A DNA stretch of 35,182 bases, taken from assembly GCA_964492735.1 (NCBI GenBank), contig CAZBLE010000010.1, positions 1-35,182 on the forward strand, in the 5' to 3' direction. The stretch is from CALKUP01 sp964492735 (GTDB taxonomy: Bacteria > Patescibacteriota > Patescibacteriia > UBA9570 > XYC2-FULL-38-9). Position numbers and translations under genes: made by a program. Below the pieces are notes generated by a model. It made no database searches, was not told the origin of the DNA, and saw only the letters and a list, made by a program, of their open reading frames with translations. Below are positions 17,217-25,725 of this stretch, piece by piece (positions within the stretch are counted from its first letter, which is position 1; the number at the start of each line of letters is the position of its first letter).

Positions 17217-17241
17217 CGAATAGCCTTGATTTTATTAGCAT
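17213..17241 (+). promoter_or_regulatory. Candidate promoter of def-fmt
   Basis: TTGACG (17213-17218, overlapping the priA-like stop codon), a 17 nt spacer and TAGCAT (17236-17241). The ATG at 17251 is 9 nt after the -10, so the leader would be about 3 nt. The -10 matches only four of six consensus positions. Confidence 0.45.
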
Positions 17242-17250
17242 ACGTAGTAT

Positions 17251-17760
17251 ATGAAAAAAGCTGGACACCCTTTTCGAATTCACGTGAATGAGCAAGACCC
17301 TGTTGTTCGTGAGATATCAAAACCTTTTGATGAAACAACGATTCTTGATTCAGCGTCGCAAACATATTTTGATCAGCTCATTGCTTCAATGATCGACTTT
17401 GACGGTATTGGCATAGCGAGTTGCCAAATCGGCCGCTCAACACAAGTGGTCGTTATTGAACGTGCCTATGTTGACGAAGAATACCTTATCGATGATTCAC
17501 ACCTTGTATTGATTAATCCTCGTATTGTTGCTGCTTCAGATCGAAAAACGATCCGTGAAGAAGGCTGCCTCTCTGTTCCGGGTGTTTTTGGTCCTGTTCC
17601 CCGCTCAGCAAAAGTGCGTGTTAAAGCACTGCTTCGTAATGGAGAATCTGTAGACATTAAAGCCAAAGGCATGTTTGCTATTATTCTTCAGCATGAAGTA
17701 GACCATCTATTCGGTCGTCTGTTTATTGATTCTGCAATTTCACTACACCGCAATTTTTAA
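17251..17760 (+). CDS. def: Peptide deformylase
   Basis: Def removes the formyl group from the N-terminal methionine of new proteins. The 169 residues carry all three catalytic motifs: GIGIASCQ (from Gly52; family GxGxAAxQ), EGCLS with metal-ligand Cys109, and HEVDH at 148-152 with the two metal-ligand histidines and catalytic Glu149. A poorly conserved insertion separates motifs 1 and 2. It is followed after 2 bp by fmt, the enzyme that adds the formyl group to initiator tRNA; the two normally occur together. Confidence 0.96.
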   Translation: MKKAGHPFRIHVNEQDPVVREISKPFDETTILDSASQTYFDQLIASMIDFDGIGIASCQIGRSTQVVVIERAYVDEEYLIDDSHLVLINPRIVAASDRKTIREEGCLSVPGVFGPVPRSAKVRVKALLRNGESVDIKAKGMFAIILQHEVDHLFGRLFIDSAISLHRNF

Positions 17761-17762
17761 AT

Positions 17763-18662
17763 ATGGAACTGTCTACGGTCCGAACAATTTTTTTCGGCAC
17801 GCCTGATTTTGCAATCCCTTCACTTGCTGCTATCGCTCGCGAAACAACCCTCGTCGGTATTGTTACGCAACCAGATAAACCGGTTGGGCGAAAAAAGGAA
17901 TTAAAATCCCCAGAAACAAAACAATGGATAGAGGCAAACGCGCCTACTGTGCCTGTATTTCAACCAACAAGCCTTCGGCTCACAAAAGAAGCTGGTCAGT
18001 TGTTTTTTAAACAACTGCAAGAATTACAACCTGATCTCATTGTTCTTGCGGTGTATGGAAAAATCTTACCCGAAGAAATTATTGAATTTCCGCGTTTTGG
18101 ATGTGTGAATGTTCACCCATCACTCCTTCCACGATATCGTGGCGCTTCCCCACTGCAATCAGCAATCTTACATGGAGACACAGTCTCTGGCATCTCTATT
18201 ATGAAAATGGATGAAGGCCAAGATACAGGGCCGCTATTATCTCAACGAAGCTACCCATTGTCGCAGCAGGTAACAATTGCGCAGTTGCACGATGATTACG
18301 CAGAGAAAGGTGCTCAGCAGCTTATAGAGACCTTACAAGGCTATGTAGCGGGTACACTGCAACCAACTCCACAACCTTTGGAAGGCGTAGTTGAATGCGG
18401 CTTACTCTCAAAAGAAGATGGTCGTATTACCGAACAAGATTCAGCTGAGCAGATCGATCGAAAATTTCGCGCGTATCATCCGTGGCCCGGTATTTATGTT
18501 GTTATCAACGGAAAACGAATAAAGATTCTTGACCTTGTGTATTCTGCTGAAACAAAAAGTGTAACGCTCAAAACAGTGCAGCTTGAGGGAAAAACACCAC
18601 GTGACTACCTGTCGTTTGTAAAACAATATCCTGAGTTCGCGATACCATTTCATCGCGCGTAA
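17763..18662 (+). CDS. fmt: Methionyl-tRNA formyltransferase
   Basis: Fmt transfers a formyl group from 10-formyl-THF to Met-tRNA of the initiator. The protein is 299 residues (family about 310). It shows the N-terminal FFGTPDFA motif, the catalytic set Asn116, His118 (NVHPSLLPRYRGASP) and Asp154 (DEGQDTG), and a C-terminal OB-fold with the RAYHPWPG motif. Offsets match E. coli Asn108/His110/Asp146. It sits 2 bp after def and is likely cotranscribed. Its stop is separated by only 3 bp from the stop of the convergent glycosyltransferase gene. Confidence 0.96.
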   Translation: MELSTVRTIFFGTPDFAIPSLAAIARETTLVGIVTQPDKPVGRKKELKSPETKQWIEANAPTVPVFQPTSLRLTKEAGQLFFKQLQELQPDLIVLAVYGKILPEEIIEFPRFGCVNVHPSLLPRYRGASPLQSAILHGDTVSGISIMKMDEGQDTGPLLSQRSYPLSQQVTIAQLHDDYAEKGAQQLIETLQGYVAGTLQPTPQPLEGVVECGLLSKEDGRITEQDSAEQIDRKFRAYHPWPGIYVVINGKRIKILDLVYSAETKSVTLKTVQLEGKTPRDYLSFVKQYPEFAIPFHRA

Positions 18663-18665
18663 TCT

Positions 18666-20189
18666 TTACCCGAGTCCGCCTTCAACGTGATGCGGTAGTG
18701 TTTGTTTTGTGCGAACCTTACGAGCAGTGTAAAAGCCGAGATATTTCCCAAGCATCATACGGGTTTGTGCATCAATTGCAGGAATCGAACCGAAGAAGAT
18801 CAGTGCAATTGGAAGCAATATCCACTGCAATACCATTACTAAAATGCGTAAAAATTTATTTCCCGGAACTTCACGAGGAAGTAAGTAGACATTTAGTGTT
18901 GCTGAAAAAATGATACCGATTAATGCAAGGCGCATGAGCCATTCCAAAATAAATGGTGCTGTTTGCGCGATAACCGTCGCCTCTTCTGCAGGACTCAGCA
19001 TCCACAGTGGCACATACCCCAATACCATAATGAGAATTGGCGCAGTCGCCCAAGAGTGCATGCCTTCAATTAAATTAAAAAGAATACTCCATTTTTTTCG
19101 CGTCAGTCTATTGTCTTTAAAATGCCAAATCATGAATGGAAAATTTTCAATTCCCCATGCCCAACGACGCATTTGTTTATATAAATTTTTAACTGTTGCA
19201 CGAAATGTTCCACCATGTGCTGTATCCATTGACACCGGAATGTACATTGGCGTTACTTCGTAATCACCATCATAGCGTAAGTAGCACTGCAAAAAGATAC
19301 GAGAATCTTCTGTGACAATATCTGATTGCCAAAAACCAACATCTACCAATGCCCGAAAACTCATTGCATGAGAAGAAAATGTCCAGAGCGGTTTTGGGCG
19401 TGCCAGTTCAGCCATGAGCCAAAATGTTGTTGAAGTTGCAACCACGCGTGCGAATGAAAATGATTCCCACACATTGTTATTATACACCGCGAGTGGTTGG
19501 TAACTCGATCGAGTTGGGTGCGGGTGATTGAGGTATGTGTCTGTTAAGCACGCAAAGTATTCACGATGTGGGATTGTATCAATATCAAATGCAGAAACAA
19601 TCACCTTGTCGTAGTCCCATCCAAATGTATCAATCCATTCTTGGGTTCGCTGCCCTGCCCAATGTAAATTTGAACCCTTCGCAGCTAATTCCCCTGCGAT
19701 ATTTGCCGGATGAACTGTAATGAGCATTCCGCCGAAGACATCCGCATACTCCCCTTTGAGTGTTGCTGCCATTGGCTCAAAATGATCTTTTTCCCGCTCT
19801 TCTCCAGCGAGTACAATGTAAATATTTTTTGAAGGATAACTAGAGTTTTTAATCGACTCAAGAGTATGACGAACGATATCAATATCTTCATCAAGGGTTG
19901 GTAAAAACACAACGTGCGGATACTCTTCCCAGTTTGCATGAGAGCGTACTTTTGCCATCCAATCAACACGAGCTGCATTGCGGTATGCAATCCACGATTT
20001 ACTCAAGTAAATACTGAAATACCACACCCGAAGTAGCCAATACAGATCAAACAACACCGCAACATAAATCATCCAAAGCGGTTTAACAAAAATAAGCACC
20101 AGCACAGTGATTAAAGTGAACCACACAACTGTGCCCGGTAAAATTTCGAGCAAGCGATATTTTTGATAATCGTTCAAACGAAATTTCAT
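18666..20189 (-). CDS. Membrane-bound family 2 glycosyltransferase
   Basis: The 507-residue protein has two N-terminal membrane helices (about 17-36 and 39-60), a GT-A catalytic domain and three or four C-terminal helices (from about residue 375). Catalytic signatures are FLPTLDE, the DxD-type DID at 202-204 (SAFDIDTIPH), the TED at 293-295 and a QMRRW at 339-343, the (Q/R)xxRW motif of processive glycan synthases. It may therefore polymerise a sugar chain and pass it across the membrane, as in cellulose- or hyaluronan-synthase-like enzymes. The sugar and product are unknown. It is the last gene of a minus-strand run, 6 bp after the first DUF3048 gene. Confidence 0.85.
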   Translation of the reverse strand: MKFRLNDYQKYRLLEILPGTVVWFTLITVLVLIFVKPLWMIYVAVLFDLYWLLRVWYFSIYLSKSWIAYRNAARVDWMAKVRSHANWEEYPHVVFLPTLDEDIDIVRHTLESIKNSSYPSKNIYIVLAGEEREKDHFEPMAATLKGEYADVFGGMLITVHPANIAGELAAKGSNLHWAGQRTQEWIDTFGWDYDKVIVSAFDIDTIPHREYFACLTDTYLNHPHPTRSSYQPLAVYNNNVWESFSFARVVATSTTFWLMAELARPKPLWTFSSHAMSFRALVDVGFWQSDIVTEDSRIFLQCYLRYDGDYEVTPMYIPVSMDTAHGGTFRATVKNLYKQMRRWAWGIENFPFMIWHFKDNRLTRKKWSILFNLIEGMHSWATAPILIMVLGYVPLWMLSPAEEATVIAQTAPFILEWLMRLALIGIIFSATLNVYLLPREVPGNKFLRILVMVLQWILLPIALIFFGSIPAIDAQTRMMLGKYLGFYTARKVRTKQTLPHHVEGGLG

Positions 20190-20195
20190 AGAGTA

Positions 20196-21371
20196 TTATT
20201 GAATTGAGCTGGTAATATGTGCAGGGACAACTTCAACCCATGTGTTCCCACGAGTAAGCGGAATCTTTTTTCCGTCACTATCAACAAACTGAACACGCTC
20301 TGAGTCTTTTGTTTTTTTCCACTGTCCTTTTGTTACTTTTCCATCATGGATAATATCAACATCACCACCTTCAGCTGTTGTTACAGGCCAGTTAATACGG
20401 CCCTTTCCTTCAATTTCATCACCAGATCCAACGTGGTACAGAACGATGTTTTTCGCTTCGATAATATTGTTATCAAGCTCGTCACGCAGTGGCGCATTAC
20501 CATTCCAGCGTTCGTATGCATTTTTTTCTGCAACATATCGGTACTCCACATTATATGAACCACCAAAATCAACAGCAACTTTCACTGCTCGACTTGAAGC
20601 ACCCTCCGCTGGTCGATCTGCTTCGGCTAGGGCATCAGCAAACGCCCAAGGCTCATAGGCTGGCTCTTTTGCGCGCCATTCATGACCACTAGCAAGTGCT
20701 TGAAGATCATCCCATTTTACAAATAAATTGTGTGGCGCAATTTTTCCAGCACGTCGATAAAATCCACGTTCTTTCAACGCATCGATGTCTCGAAAATTTC
20801 GCTCACGCAACGCAAGCATCGCAGTAAAGCTTCCACCAGCATGGGCATATGGACAATTATATTCAGCAGCAAATTCAAGGTAGGTGTCACGAGCTGAACG
20901 AACCGGCCCGATCACATCAGCCTTATCTGCTTCGTCGTCCGTAAACACTGCCATTAAACGTGTGATTCCACCCTCAACAATTACCTCATAGACTAAAGAC
21001 GCCTTCGACAATCCTGACTGTGGACGCACACCGCCAAATGCAGCATTTTCAATCATAACGCACACGAGTTGTGGATTTGCTTTGTCACGATCAACGATCT
21101 TGCCATCAATTCGTCGCGGTAATTCCTTTGGCTCCTCAGGTTTTACTTCTTTTGCAACAGGCGCATCTACCGTCTCTTCAACAATGACCGCTGCGTCTGG
21201 TTGATTGAGTCGAGTGACAACTGCATACGCACTGACACCAATCAAAACAACCAACGCTACCACACCAGCGATTACGGTCCAATGGTAGGCTTTAAAAAAA
21301 TGCTTGAATGAAAATCTTTTTTTTCCTTTTTCGTGCTCACCTTCCTCTGTTGATTCTGTTTTTTTTGTCAT
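20196..21371 (-). CDS. DUF3048-type membrane-anchored protein, copy 1
   Basis: This 391-residue protein has a charged cytoplasmic N-terminus, one membrane helix (about 33-54), an acidic/proline-rich linker, and an extracytoplasmic DUF3048 (YerB-like) domain. Diagnostic segments are VRPQSGLSKASLVYE, EGGITRLMAVF, GPVRSARDTYLEFAAEY and YAHAGGS, then PHNLF and a second, smaller beta-rich part ending in GNTWVEVVP. The function of this family is unknown; repeated occurrence in envelope gene sets suggests a cell-surface role. It is a clear paralogue of the next gene upstream, from which it is separated by 9 bp, so the pair arose by tandem duplication. Confidence 0.85.
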   Translation of the reverse strand: MTKKTESTEEGEHEKGKKRFSFKHFFKAYHWTVIAGVVALVVLIGVSAYAVVTRLNQPDAAVIVEETVDAPVAKEVKPEEPKELPRRIDGKIVDRDKANPQLVCVMIENAAFGGVRPQSGLSKASLVYEVIVEGGITRLMAVFTDDEADKADVIGPVRSARDTYLEFAAEYNCPYAHAGGSFTAMLALRERNFRDIDALKERGFYRRAGKIAPHNLFVKWDDLQALASGHEWRAKEPAYEPWAFADALAEADRPAEGASSRAVKVAVDFGGSYNVEYRYVAEKNAYERWNGNAPLRDELDNNIIEAKNIVLYHVGSGDEIEGKGRINWPVTTAEGGDVDIIHDGKVTKGQWKKTKDSERVQFVDSDGKKIPLTRGNTWVEVVPAHITSSIQ

Positions 21372-21380
21372 ACAGAAAGC

Positions 21381-22511
21381 TTACTGAGCAGATTGCGCTG
21401 TGTATTCAACTGCACGATCATCTGGGATAACTTCTACCCAGATATTTCCTGGTTCAAATACAATTTCATCACCAGCGGCGTCATAAAAACGTGTTCGAGT
21501 ATCGCCGTTGTCATATTTCCATGAACCTTCGATAACACCACCATTTACAAAGACAAGTGCATCGCCTTCGCCGGTTGTGCGAACATCAACGCGACCTTTG
21601 TCATCACCGGACGCCACAACAGCAGTTTTTTGCACAACAACTGTTTTCACAGTAATTTGTTTATCAGTAAGCGCATCTGCGTGTGGTTTCCCACCATTCA
21701 AACGATTAAACACTTTATCTGCAGCGTCGTAGTCGTACGAAACCTTGTAATCACTAGAAGAAAAATCTAAATGAATACTTGTCGCATCAGCTGTGGTTGC
21801 AGTCGCTTCTGTTGAATCATCTGCAAATTTCCACGCTTCATACTTCCCTTCTGATTCATTCACGCCTTTGTTTTTCATTAACTCAGAAATCAAACCAGAG
21901 TTTGTAAATAAGTTATGAGGAGCTGCTGTTTTTGTATCACGTTGGAAAAACTGCTGCACACCACCAGTTAATGCATTTGCATCAAGCACTTCTTTTGAAG
22001 ACTGTAACTTCCCTAAAGCTTCAGGACTTCCACCTGCATGCGCGTAAATCGCACCGTATTCTTCAGCAAAATCAACATAATAATCACGAGCAGAACGCAC
22101 TGGGCCAACTTTTTCCATGAACGAATCATTTGCAAATACTGCCATGAAACGAGTAATACCACCTTCTGCAAGCGCTTCATAGACAACATTCGCTTTTCCG
22201 AGACCTGATTGTGGGCGCACTTGCACCAAATTTTCAATCATGATTGCGGTTGGAAACACATTCGCAACACCTGGTTCAACTTGCACACCGTCGATTTTAC
22301 GAGCGATAGTTGTTGGAGCTTCTTCTACAGCTTGTTCTTGTTCATTCTTTTCTCCACGAGAATCATTCGATCCCTTGTAAAAAATTCCGCCAAGAACCAC
22401 AAGAAGTACAACAACAATCACCACCGCAGCCCACATTTGCATTTTCTTATCTGTCTTCAAGCGCGTCATAAACGAACCAGAAGCAGCTTCGGTGTCGAGG
22501 TGTTTTTCCAT
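21381..22511 (-). CDS. DUF3048-type membrane-anchored protein, copy 2
   Basis: The 376-residue protein has the same design as its neighbour: one membrane helix (about 28-46), a short acidic linker and a DUF3048 domain with VRPQSGLGKANVVYE, EGGITRFMAVF, GPVRSARDYYVDFAEEYGA, YAHAGGSPE and PHNLF, and a C-terminal WVEVIP segment. The two copies share all key motifs but differ widely between them (HAGGSPEALGKLQ here, HAGGSFTAMLALR in copy 1), so the duplication is not recent. It lies 19 bp after rplY. No own promoter or ribosome-binding site is evident. Confidence 0.85.
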   Translation of the reverse strand: MEKHLDTEAASGSFMTRLKTDKKMQMWAAVVIVVVLLVVLGGIFYKGSNDSRGEKNEQEQAVEEAPTTIARKIDGVQVEPGVANVFPTAIMIENLVQVRPQSGLGKANVVYEALAEGGITRFMAVFANDSFMEKVGPVRSARDYYVDFAEEYGAIYAHAGGSPEALGKLQSSKEVLDANALTGGVQQFFQRDTKTAAPHNLFTNSGLISELMKNKGVNESEGKYEAWKFADDSTEATATTADATSIHLDFSSSDYKVSYDYDAADKVFNRLNGGKPHADALTDKQITVKTVVVQKTAVVASGDDKGRVDVRTTGEGDALVFVNGGVIEGSWKYDNGDTRTRFYDAAGDEIVFEPGNIWVEVIPDDRAVEYTAQSAQ

Positions 22512-22530
22512 ATGTTGTAATTTTAGTTAT

Positions 22531-23214
22531 TTATTTTTTACTTTCGTCTGCGCCTTCAGCTGATTTTTCGTCTTCTTTCTTCGCTCCTTCAACTTCCACT
22601 GAATCGACGTTTACAACGACTTCTTCATCCAATGCTTTTAATTCTTCTTCTGAACGAGGTGCTTCAACGAGCGCAATTACATCGTCCATTGCATGCATGA
22701 TTGTTACACCGGCTGGAACTGTAAGATTTTCAACACGAATTGTGTCATCAAACGTTGCAAGTGTTGTAATATCAACAGTTAAATGATGTGGTAAATCTTT
22801 TGGTAAACATTCAACTTCAACATGAGTCATGTTACGAACCAAGATGCCACCGAGTTGTTTTTCAGCTGGAGCAACACCTTCGAAGACAAATTCAACTTCT
22901 GTAGTAATTTTTTCGTCCATACGAACTTGGTAGAGATCAGCGTGTGTAATCGCGTGACTTAATGCGTTACGATCAACTGCGTGAATCAATACATTCACCA
23001 TTCCTTGACCTTCAACTTCTAGTTCAATCAATGTACTTTCACCAGCGTTTTGAAAGATTTTTTCAAATTGCACAGCATCAAGTGAAAGAGATTGTGTTTC
23101 TAATCCATGACCATACAGTACTGCTGGAATACGGTTTGTTGCACGGAGATTTTTATTTGACTGACGACCCGCAACTTCGCGTTTTTCAGCTTTGAGTGTA
23201 AATGTTTCTGACAT
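22531..23214 (-). CDS. rplY: Ribosomal protein bL25, CTC long form
   Basis: bL25 binds 5S rRNA in the large subunit. The first ~95 residues are the L25 domain (LKAEKREVAGRQSNKNLRATNRIPAVLYGHG family pattern, then HADLYQV). Residues ~100-190 are the TL5/CTC C-terminal domain (GGILVRNMTHVEVECLP, PAGVTI). A roughly 30-residue acidic tail rich in E, K and D follows. The length of 227 fits the CTC type, as in Thermus TL5, and not the short E. coli L25. The ATG is preceded by A/T-rich sequence without a Shine-Dalgarno motif, unusual for a ribosomal protein gene. It is 12 bp downstream of the Cys-rich protein gene. Confidence 0.94.
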   Translation of the reverse strand: MSETFTLKAEKREVAGRQSNKNLRATNRIPAVLYGHGLETQSLSLDAVQFEKIFQNAGESTLIELEVEGQGMVNVLIHAVDRNALSHAITHADLYQVRMDEKITTEVEFVFEGVAPAEKQLGGILVRNMTHVEVECLPKDLPHHLTVDITTLATFDDTIRVENLTVPAGVTIMHAMDDVIALVEAPRSEEELKALDEEVVVNVDSVEVEGAKKEDEKSAEGADESKK

Positions 23215-23226
23215 ATAAATACGTTT

Positions 23227-23589
23227 TTAATGAGACTCTGATGCGACCAAAAGCGCAGCAAATTCTGGATGGTTAATTGTTTGATGGAGCGCGATGACAT
23301 CATCTGAACTCATCGCCGCTTGTTTCATAAAATATGCTACTTCTGGCTTGTGAAAATCTGTTAGCATGCTAACGGCTGTTGTTGTTTCGCCTTTGCCAAT
23401 TTGAATGGTCAAATGCGCACTCGAACAAGATTCACAAATACCGTATGAACATCGCACATCACCACGATCGATGACAATACTTGAGCTGTCATGAACGATT
23501 TCTTGCTCACACACGACACATAATCCATTCATTGGATTATTCATTGGTGTCGCATTATGCGATCGTTCAGGTTGAGCTGGATGCTGCAT
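23227..23589 (-). CDS. Small Cys-rich, probably zinc-binding protein of unknown function
   Basis: I do not recognise this 120-residue protein. Residues 24-27 (CVVC) and 52-55 (CESC), with an extra Cys47, suggest one zinc-ribbon-like site in the N-terminal half. The C-terminal half is helical (SDDVIALHQTINHPEFAALL). The first 15 residues are polar and low-complexity; a second start at Met16 (MNNPMNGLC) would still keep the zinc site. The gene lies 70 bp after rodA and 12 bp before rplY, and a TATTCT box lies 5 nt before the ATG, so it may have its own near-leaderless promoter (weak evidence). A role near the ribosome or in regulation is only a guess from context. Confidence 0.6.
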   Translation of the reverse strand: MQHPAQPERSHNATPMNNPMNGLCVVCEQEIVHDSSSIVIDRGDVRCSYGICESCSSAHLTIQIGKGETTTAVSMLTDFHKPEVAYFMKQAAMSSDDVIALHQTINHPEFAALLVASESH

Positions 23590-23658
23590 AGAAGAGAATA
23601 TCTGTAATCAGAATACTAGCGGAAAAAGGAGGTGCGGTCAACCATGTGCGCTTGTCGA

Positions 23659-24786
23659 TCATCCAATGGACCGCTTCATTTTTCCATGAACGGAAAAGAA
23701 GTGAATAAGCCCCAAAAGTGTCATTGTTGCAAGCATGGACGATCCTCCAGCACTCACAAGCGGTAATGGAACCCCTGTGACAGGTAAAATGCCCAAATTC
23801 ATGCCAATAATCATCGTGCTTTGAATAAGAAGGTAAAAAAATGCCCCAAAACACAGTAAAAAGAAGTATGTGTCACTGGTGTATTTCATATAGACCCACA
23901 GCCGAAATAACAAAATACCGAGCGACACAAGAATAAGACTGACCCCTAAAAAGCCAAATTCTTCAGCAAGTGCTGCAAATACGAAGTCAGAAGACACTTC
24001 TGGTAAGAAATGGAGCTGACTTTGCGTTCCAAAACCGAGTCCCCGACCCCAAAATGAACCAGAGCCAACGGCAATCATCGATTGAATAACATTATATCCC
24101 TCCTTTTCCTCGTATTTTTGTGGGTTTAAAAAGACAACGAGTCGATCTTTTTGGTAGTCTTCAAAAAAGAAAAACCACCCAAAAATAGACGCGCTCACAA
24201 CAACAACCATTACAAGAGCGATAAACCAGGCTGGGGCGCGCAAAAATAACGCATACACAAACCAGAGGCTAAATAAAATAATCGCGGAACCAAGATCTGG
24301 CTGCAATAACACTAAAGCAACCAATGTTGCTGCAGCGGCTCCAGACAAAAATGCAATCCGCCATTCTCGCATGCGCATCAGCCCAGGTTCAAAAAAATGC
24401 GCCATGAAAATAATAAAGAGAATTTTCACAAACTCCACCGGCTGAAGCGAAAACCCAGCGATCACAAACCATCCTTTCGTACCTTGAATCGTACGCCCAA
24501 ACAACAGCACTGCGAGCAACAAGCCAATGCATCCAGCATACCACCACAACGAGCGCGCCTGCAGACGACGATGATCAATGATTGAAAAAAAGATAAATAA
24601 CGCCGCACCGACAATCACAAAAAATAATTGTTTCGTGAATTGCTCTGGATCAGTCACATCTTTATTCATCGCAATACTGTATTGCATGAGTAATCCAAAG
24701 AGCACGAGCACAAAGATAGAGCCGATATACCACCAATCAATCGCTGTGGCATTTTTAAAAATTGAAAGAAGTTGAGGGCGGCGCAT
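23659..24786 (-). CDS. rodA: RodA, SEDS-family peptidoglycan glycosyltransferase
   Basis: RodA polymerises glycan strands from lipid II during elongation, together with PBP2 (encoded at 1268-3244). The 375 residues form about ten membrane helices. Family motifs are TKGWFVIAGFSLQPVEFVK, LQPDLGSA (161-168), KEGYNVIQSMIAVGSG, GRGLGFGTQSQLHFLPE with SSDFVFA (catalytic Asp267, matching E. coli RodA Asp262) and VPLPLVSAGGSS. The GTQSQLHFLPE segment is more RodA-like than FtsW-like. Its ATG is 2 bp after the stop of the upstream one-pass membrane protein, so the two are surely cotranscribed. Confidence 0.93.
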   Translation of the reverse strand: MRRPQLLSIFKNATAIDWWYIGSIFVLVLFGLLMQYSIAMNKDVTDPEQFTKQLFFVIVGAALFIFFSIIDHRRLQARSLWWYAGCIGLLLAVLLFGRTIQGTKGWFVIAGFSLQPVEFVKILFIIFMAHFFEPGLMRMREWRIAFLSGAAAATLVALVLLQPDLGSAIILFSLWFVYALFLRAPAWFIALVMVVVVSASIFGWFFFFEDYQKDRLVVFLNPQKYEEKEGYNVIQSMIAVGSGSFWGRGLGFGTQSQLHFLPEVSSDFVFAALAEEFGFLGVSLILVSLGILLFRLWVYMKYTSDTYFFLLCFGAFFYLLIQSTMIIGMNLGILPVTGVPLPLVSAGGSSMLATMTLLGLIHFFSVHGKMKRSIG

Positions 24787-24788
24787 AT

Positions 24789-25649
24789 TTATTGAACAGC
24801 TGTGACTTCGCGAATCACATTTCCATCATTAACAATGTCTGTGTTCACATAAATCTGTGGTTGAATCGTGCCACTCACACGAACCGGATAGCGGAAAATG
24901 AGATCACGAGATTCTAATGATGTAATCCGGTCGAGTAAAATGCGTGATGCGGCAAGCACTCCCCCTTTCCCATCTGGAATCACCGCAACAACTGATACAT
25001 TTTTATATCCATAAACAGAACTGTTGCGCAAAGTGACGCTCAATTGCGATAAATATGGCAACTCATTTTTCGATTGCGTTGTCACAGACTCAAGTTTTGG
25101 ATTTGCAAATGCCCAGTTTGGAGTTGGTCGCTTACTTGCATCGACCACTTTTTTCCATGTCACTTTTTTTACGTTCACGCGCACCGATGGCAAACTCGTC
25201 CCACTAAAAGGAATACTCGAGCTGAGTAATGCTTTTTCTTGTTCTGGACCAAGGGTTTCAATAGATGTTGGGATTGTCGAGCTACCAGCAAGCACTTCAT
25301 AGTCAATCGCTGTCGCGCTCCATTGTGGGTTGCTATTCTTCATAAAGACTACGACATCAATCGTGCCATCCCCACGAAACACTGCAACGGATCGATCTAC
25401 AACAATCTCTTTTGGAATGCGAGATGCCGAAAGTGCCACTGTTGATGTGTTTAATGAATCTGCCACGCGCATTGCAGTTGGTAATTGAATCAGATATCGA
25501 GCCAATAGATAGAGAGCGATTGCTACAATCAACCCAACAACAACACCGAGCGCAATAACAACATCGCGCCGAACGTCTTCGCGGTGCGTTGCAATCCAGT
25601 AGCCACGCTTCAATTCCTTGAGTGACGGTTGTTCAATCGGATTATTCAT
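24789..25649 (-). CDS. One-pass membrane protein of unknown function, upstream of rodA
   Basis: The 286-residue protein has a cytoplasmic N-terminus of about 30 residues, one membrane helix (about 31-50) and an extracytoplasmic beta-rich region of about 230 residues. That region contains two segments that look like FxxG/xLxNxS beta-sandwich repeats (VVVFMKNSNPQW and LSVTLRNSSVYGYKNVSVVAVIPD), as in proteins that carry an FxLyD-type domain. I cannot assign a function. As first gene of the minus-strand run and tightly coupled to rodA, it may serve envelope growth. Its promoter (TTGGCG, 17 nt, TATACT) puts +1 exactly on the ATG. Confidence 0.75.
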   Translation of the reverse strand: MNNPIEQPSLKELKRGYWIATHREDVRRDVVIALGVVVGLIVAIALYLLARYLIQLPTAMRVADSLNTSTVALSASRIPKEIVVDRSVAVFRGDGTIDVVVFMKNSNPQWSATAIDYEVLAGSSTIPTSIETLGPEQEKALLSSSIPFSGTSLPSVRVNVKKVTWKKVVDASKRPTPNWAFANPKLESVTTQSKNELPYLSQLSVTLRNSSVYGYKNVSVVAVIPDGKGGVLAASRILLDRITSLESRDLIFRYPVRVSGTIQPQIYVNTDIVNDGNVIREVTAVQ

Positions 25650-25655
25650 TTGCCC

Positions 25656-25684
25656 AGTATATCATTGTTGCGGGTGATCGCCAA
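25656..25684 (-). promoter_or_regulatory. Promoter of the rodA operon, predicted leaderless
   Basis: On the minus strand TTGGCG (25684 to 25679), a 17 nt spacer and TATACT (25661 to 25656), with TG at 25664-25663 forming an extended -10. Exactly 6 nt separate the -10 from the ATG at 25649, so the mRNA should start with AUG. This is the best leaderless example in the window. Confidence 0.75.
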
Positions 25685-25708
25685 TTATGATACTCTTGAA
25701 ACAAATTT

Positions 25709-25725
25709 ACTAAATAACGGAGGCT
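25709..25725 (+). promoter_or_regulatory. Shine-Dalgarno site of the small membrane protein before dnaE
   Basis: GGAGG lies 3 nt before the ATG at 25726. It is one of only two clear Shine-Dalgarno sequences in the window. A plausible -10 (TATGAT or GATACT, 25686-25694) upstream would give a leader of about 25 nt, so this gene has a true 5' leader, in contrast to its divergent neighbour. Confidence 0.6.
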
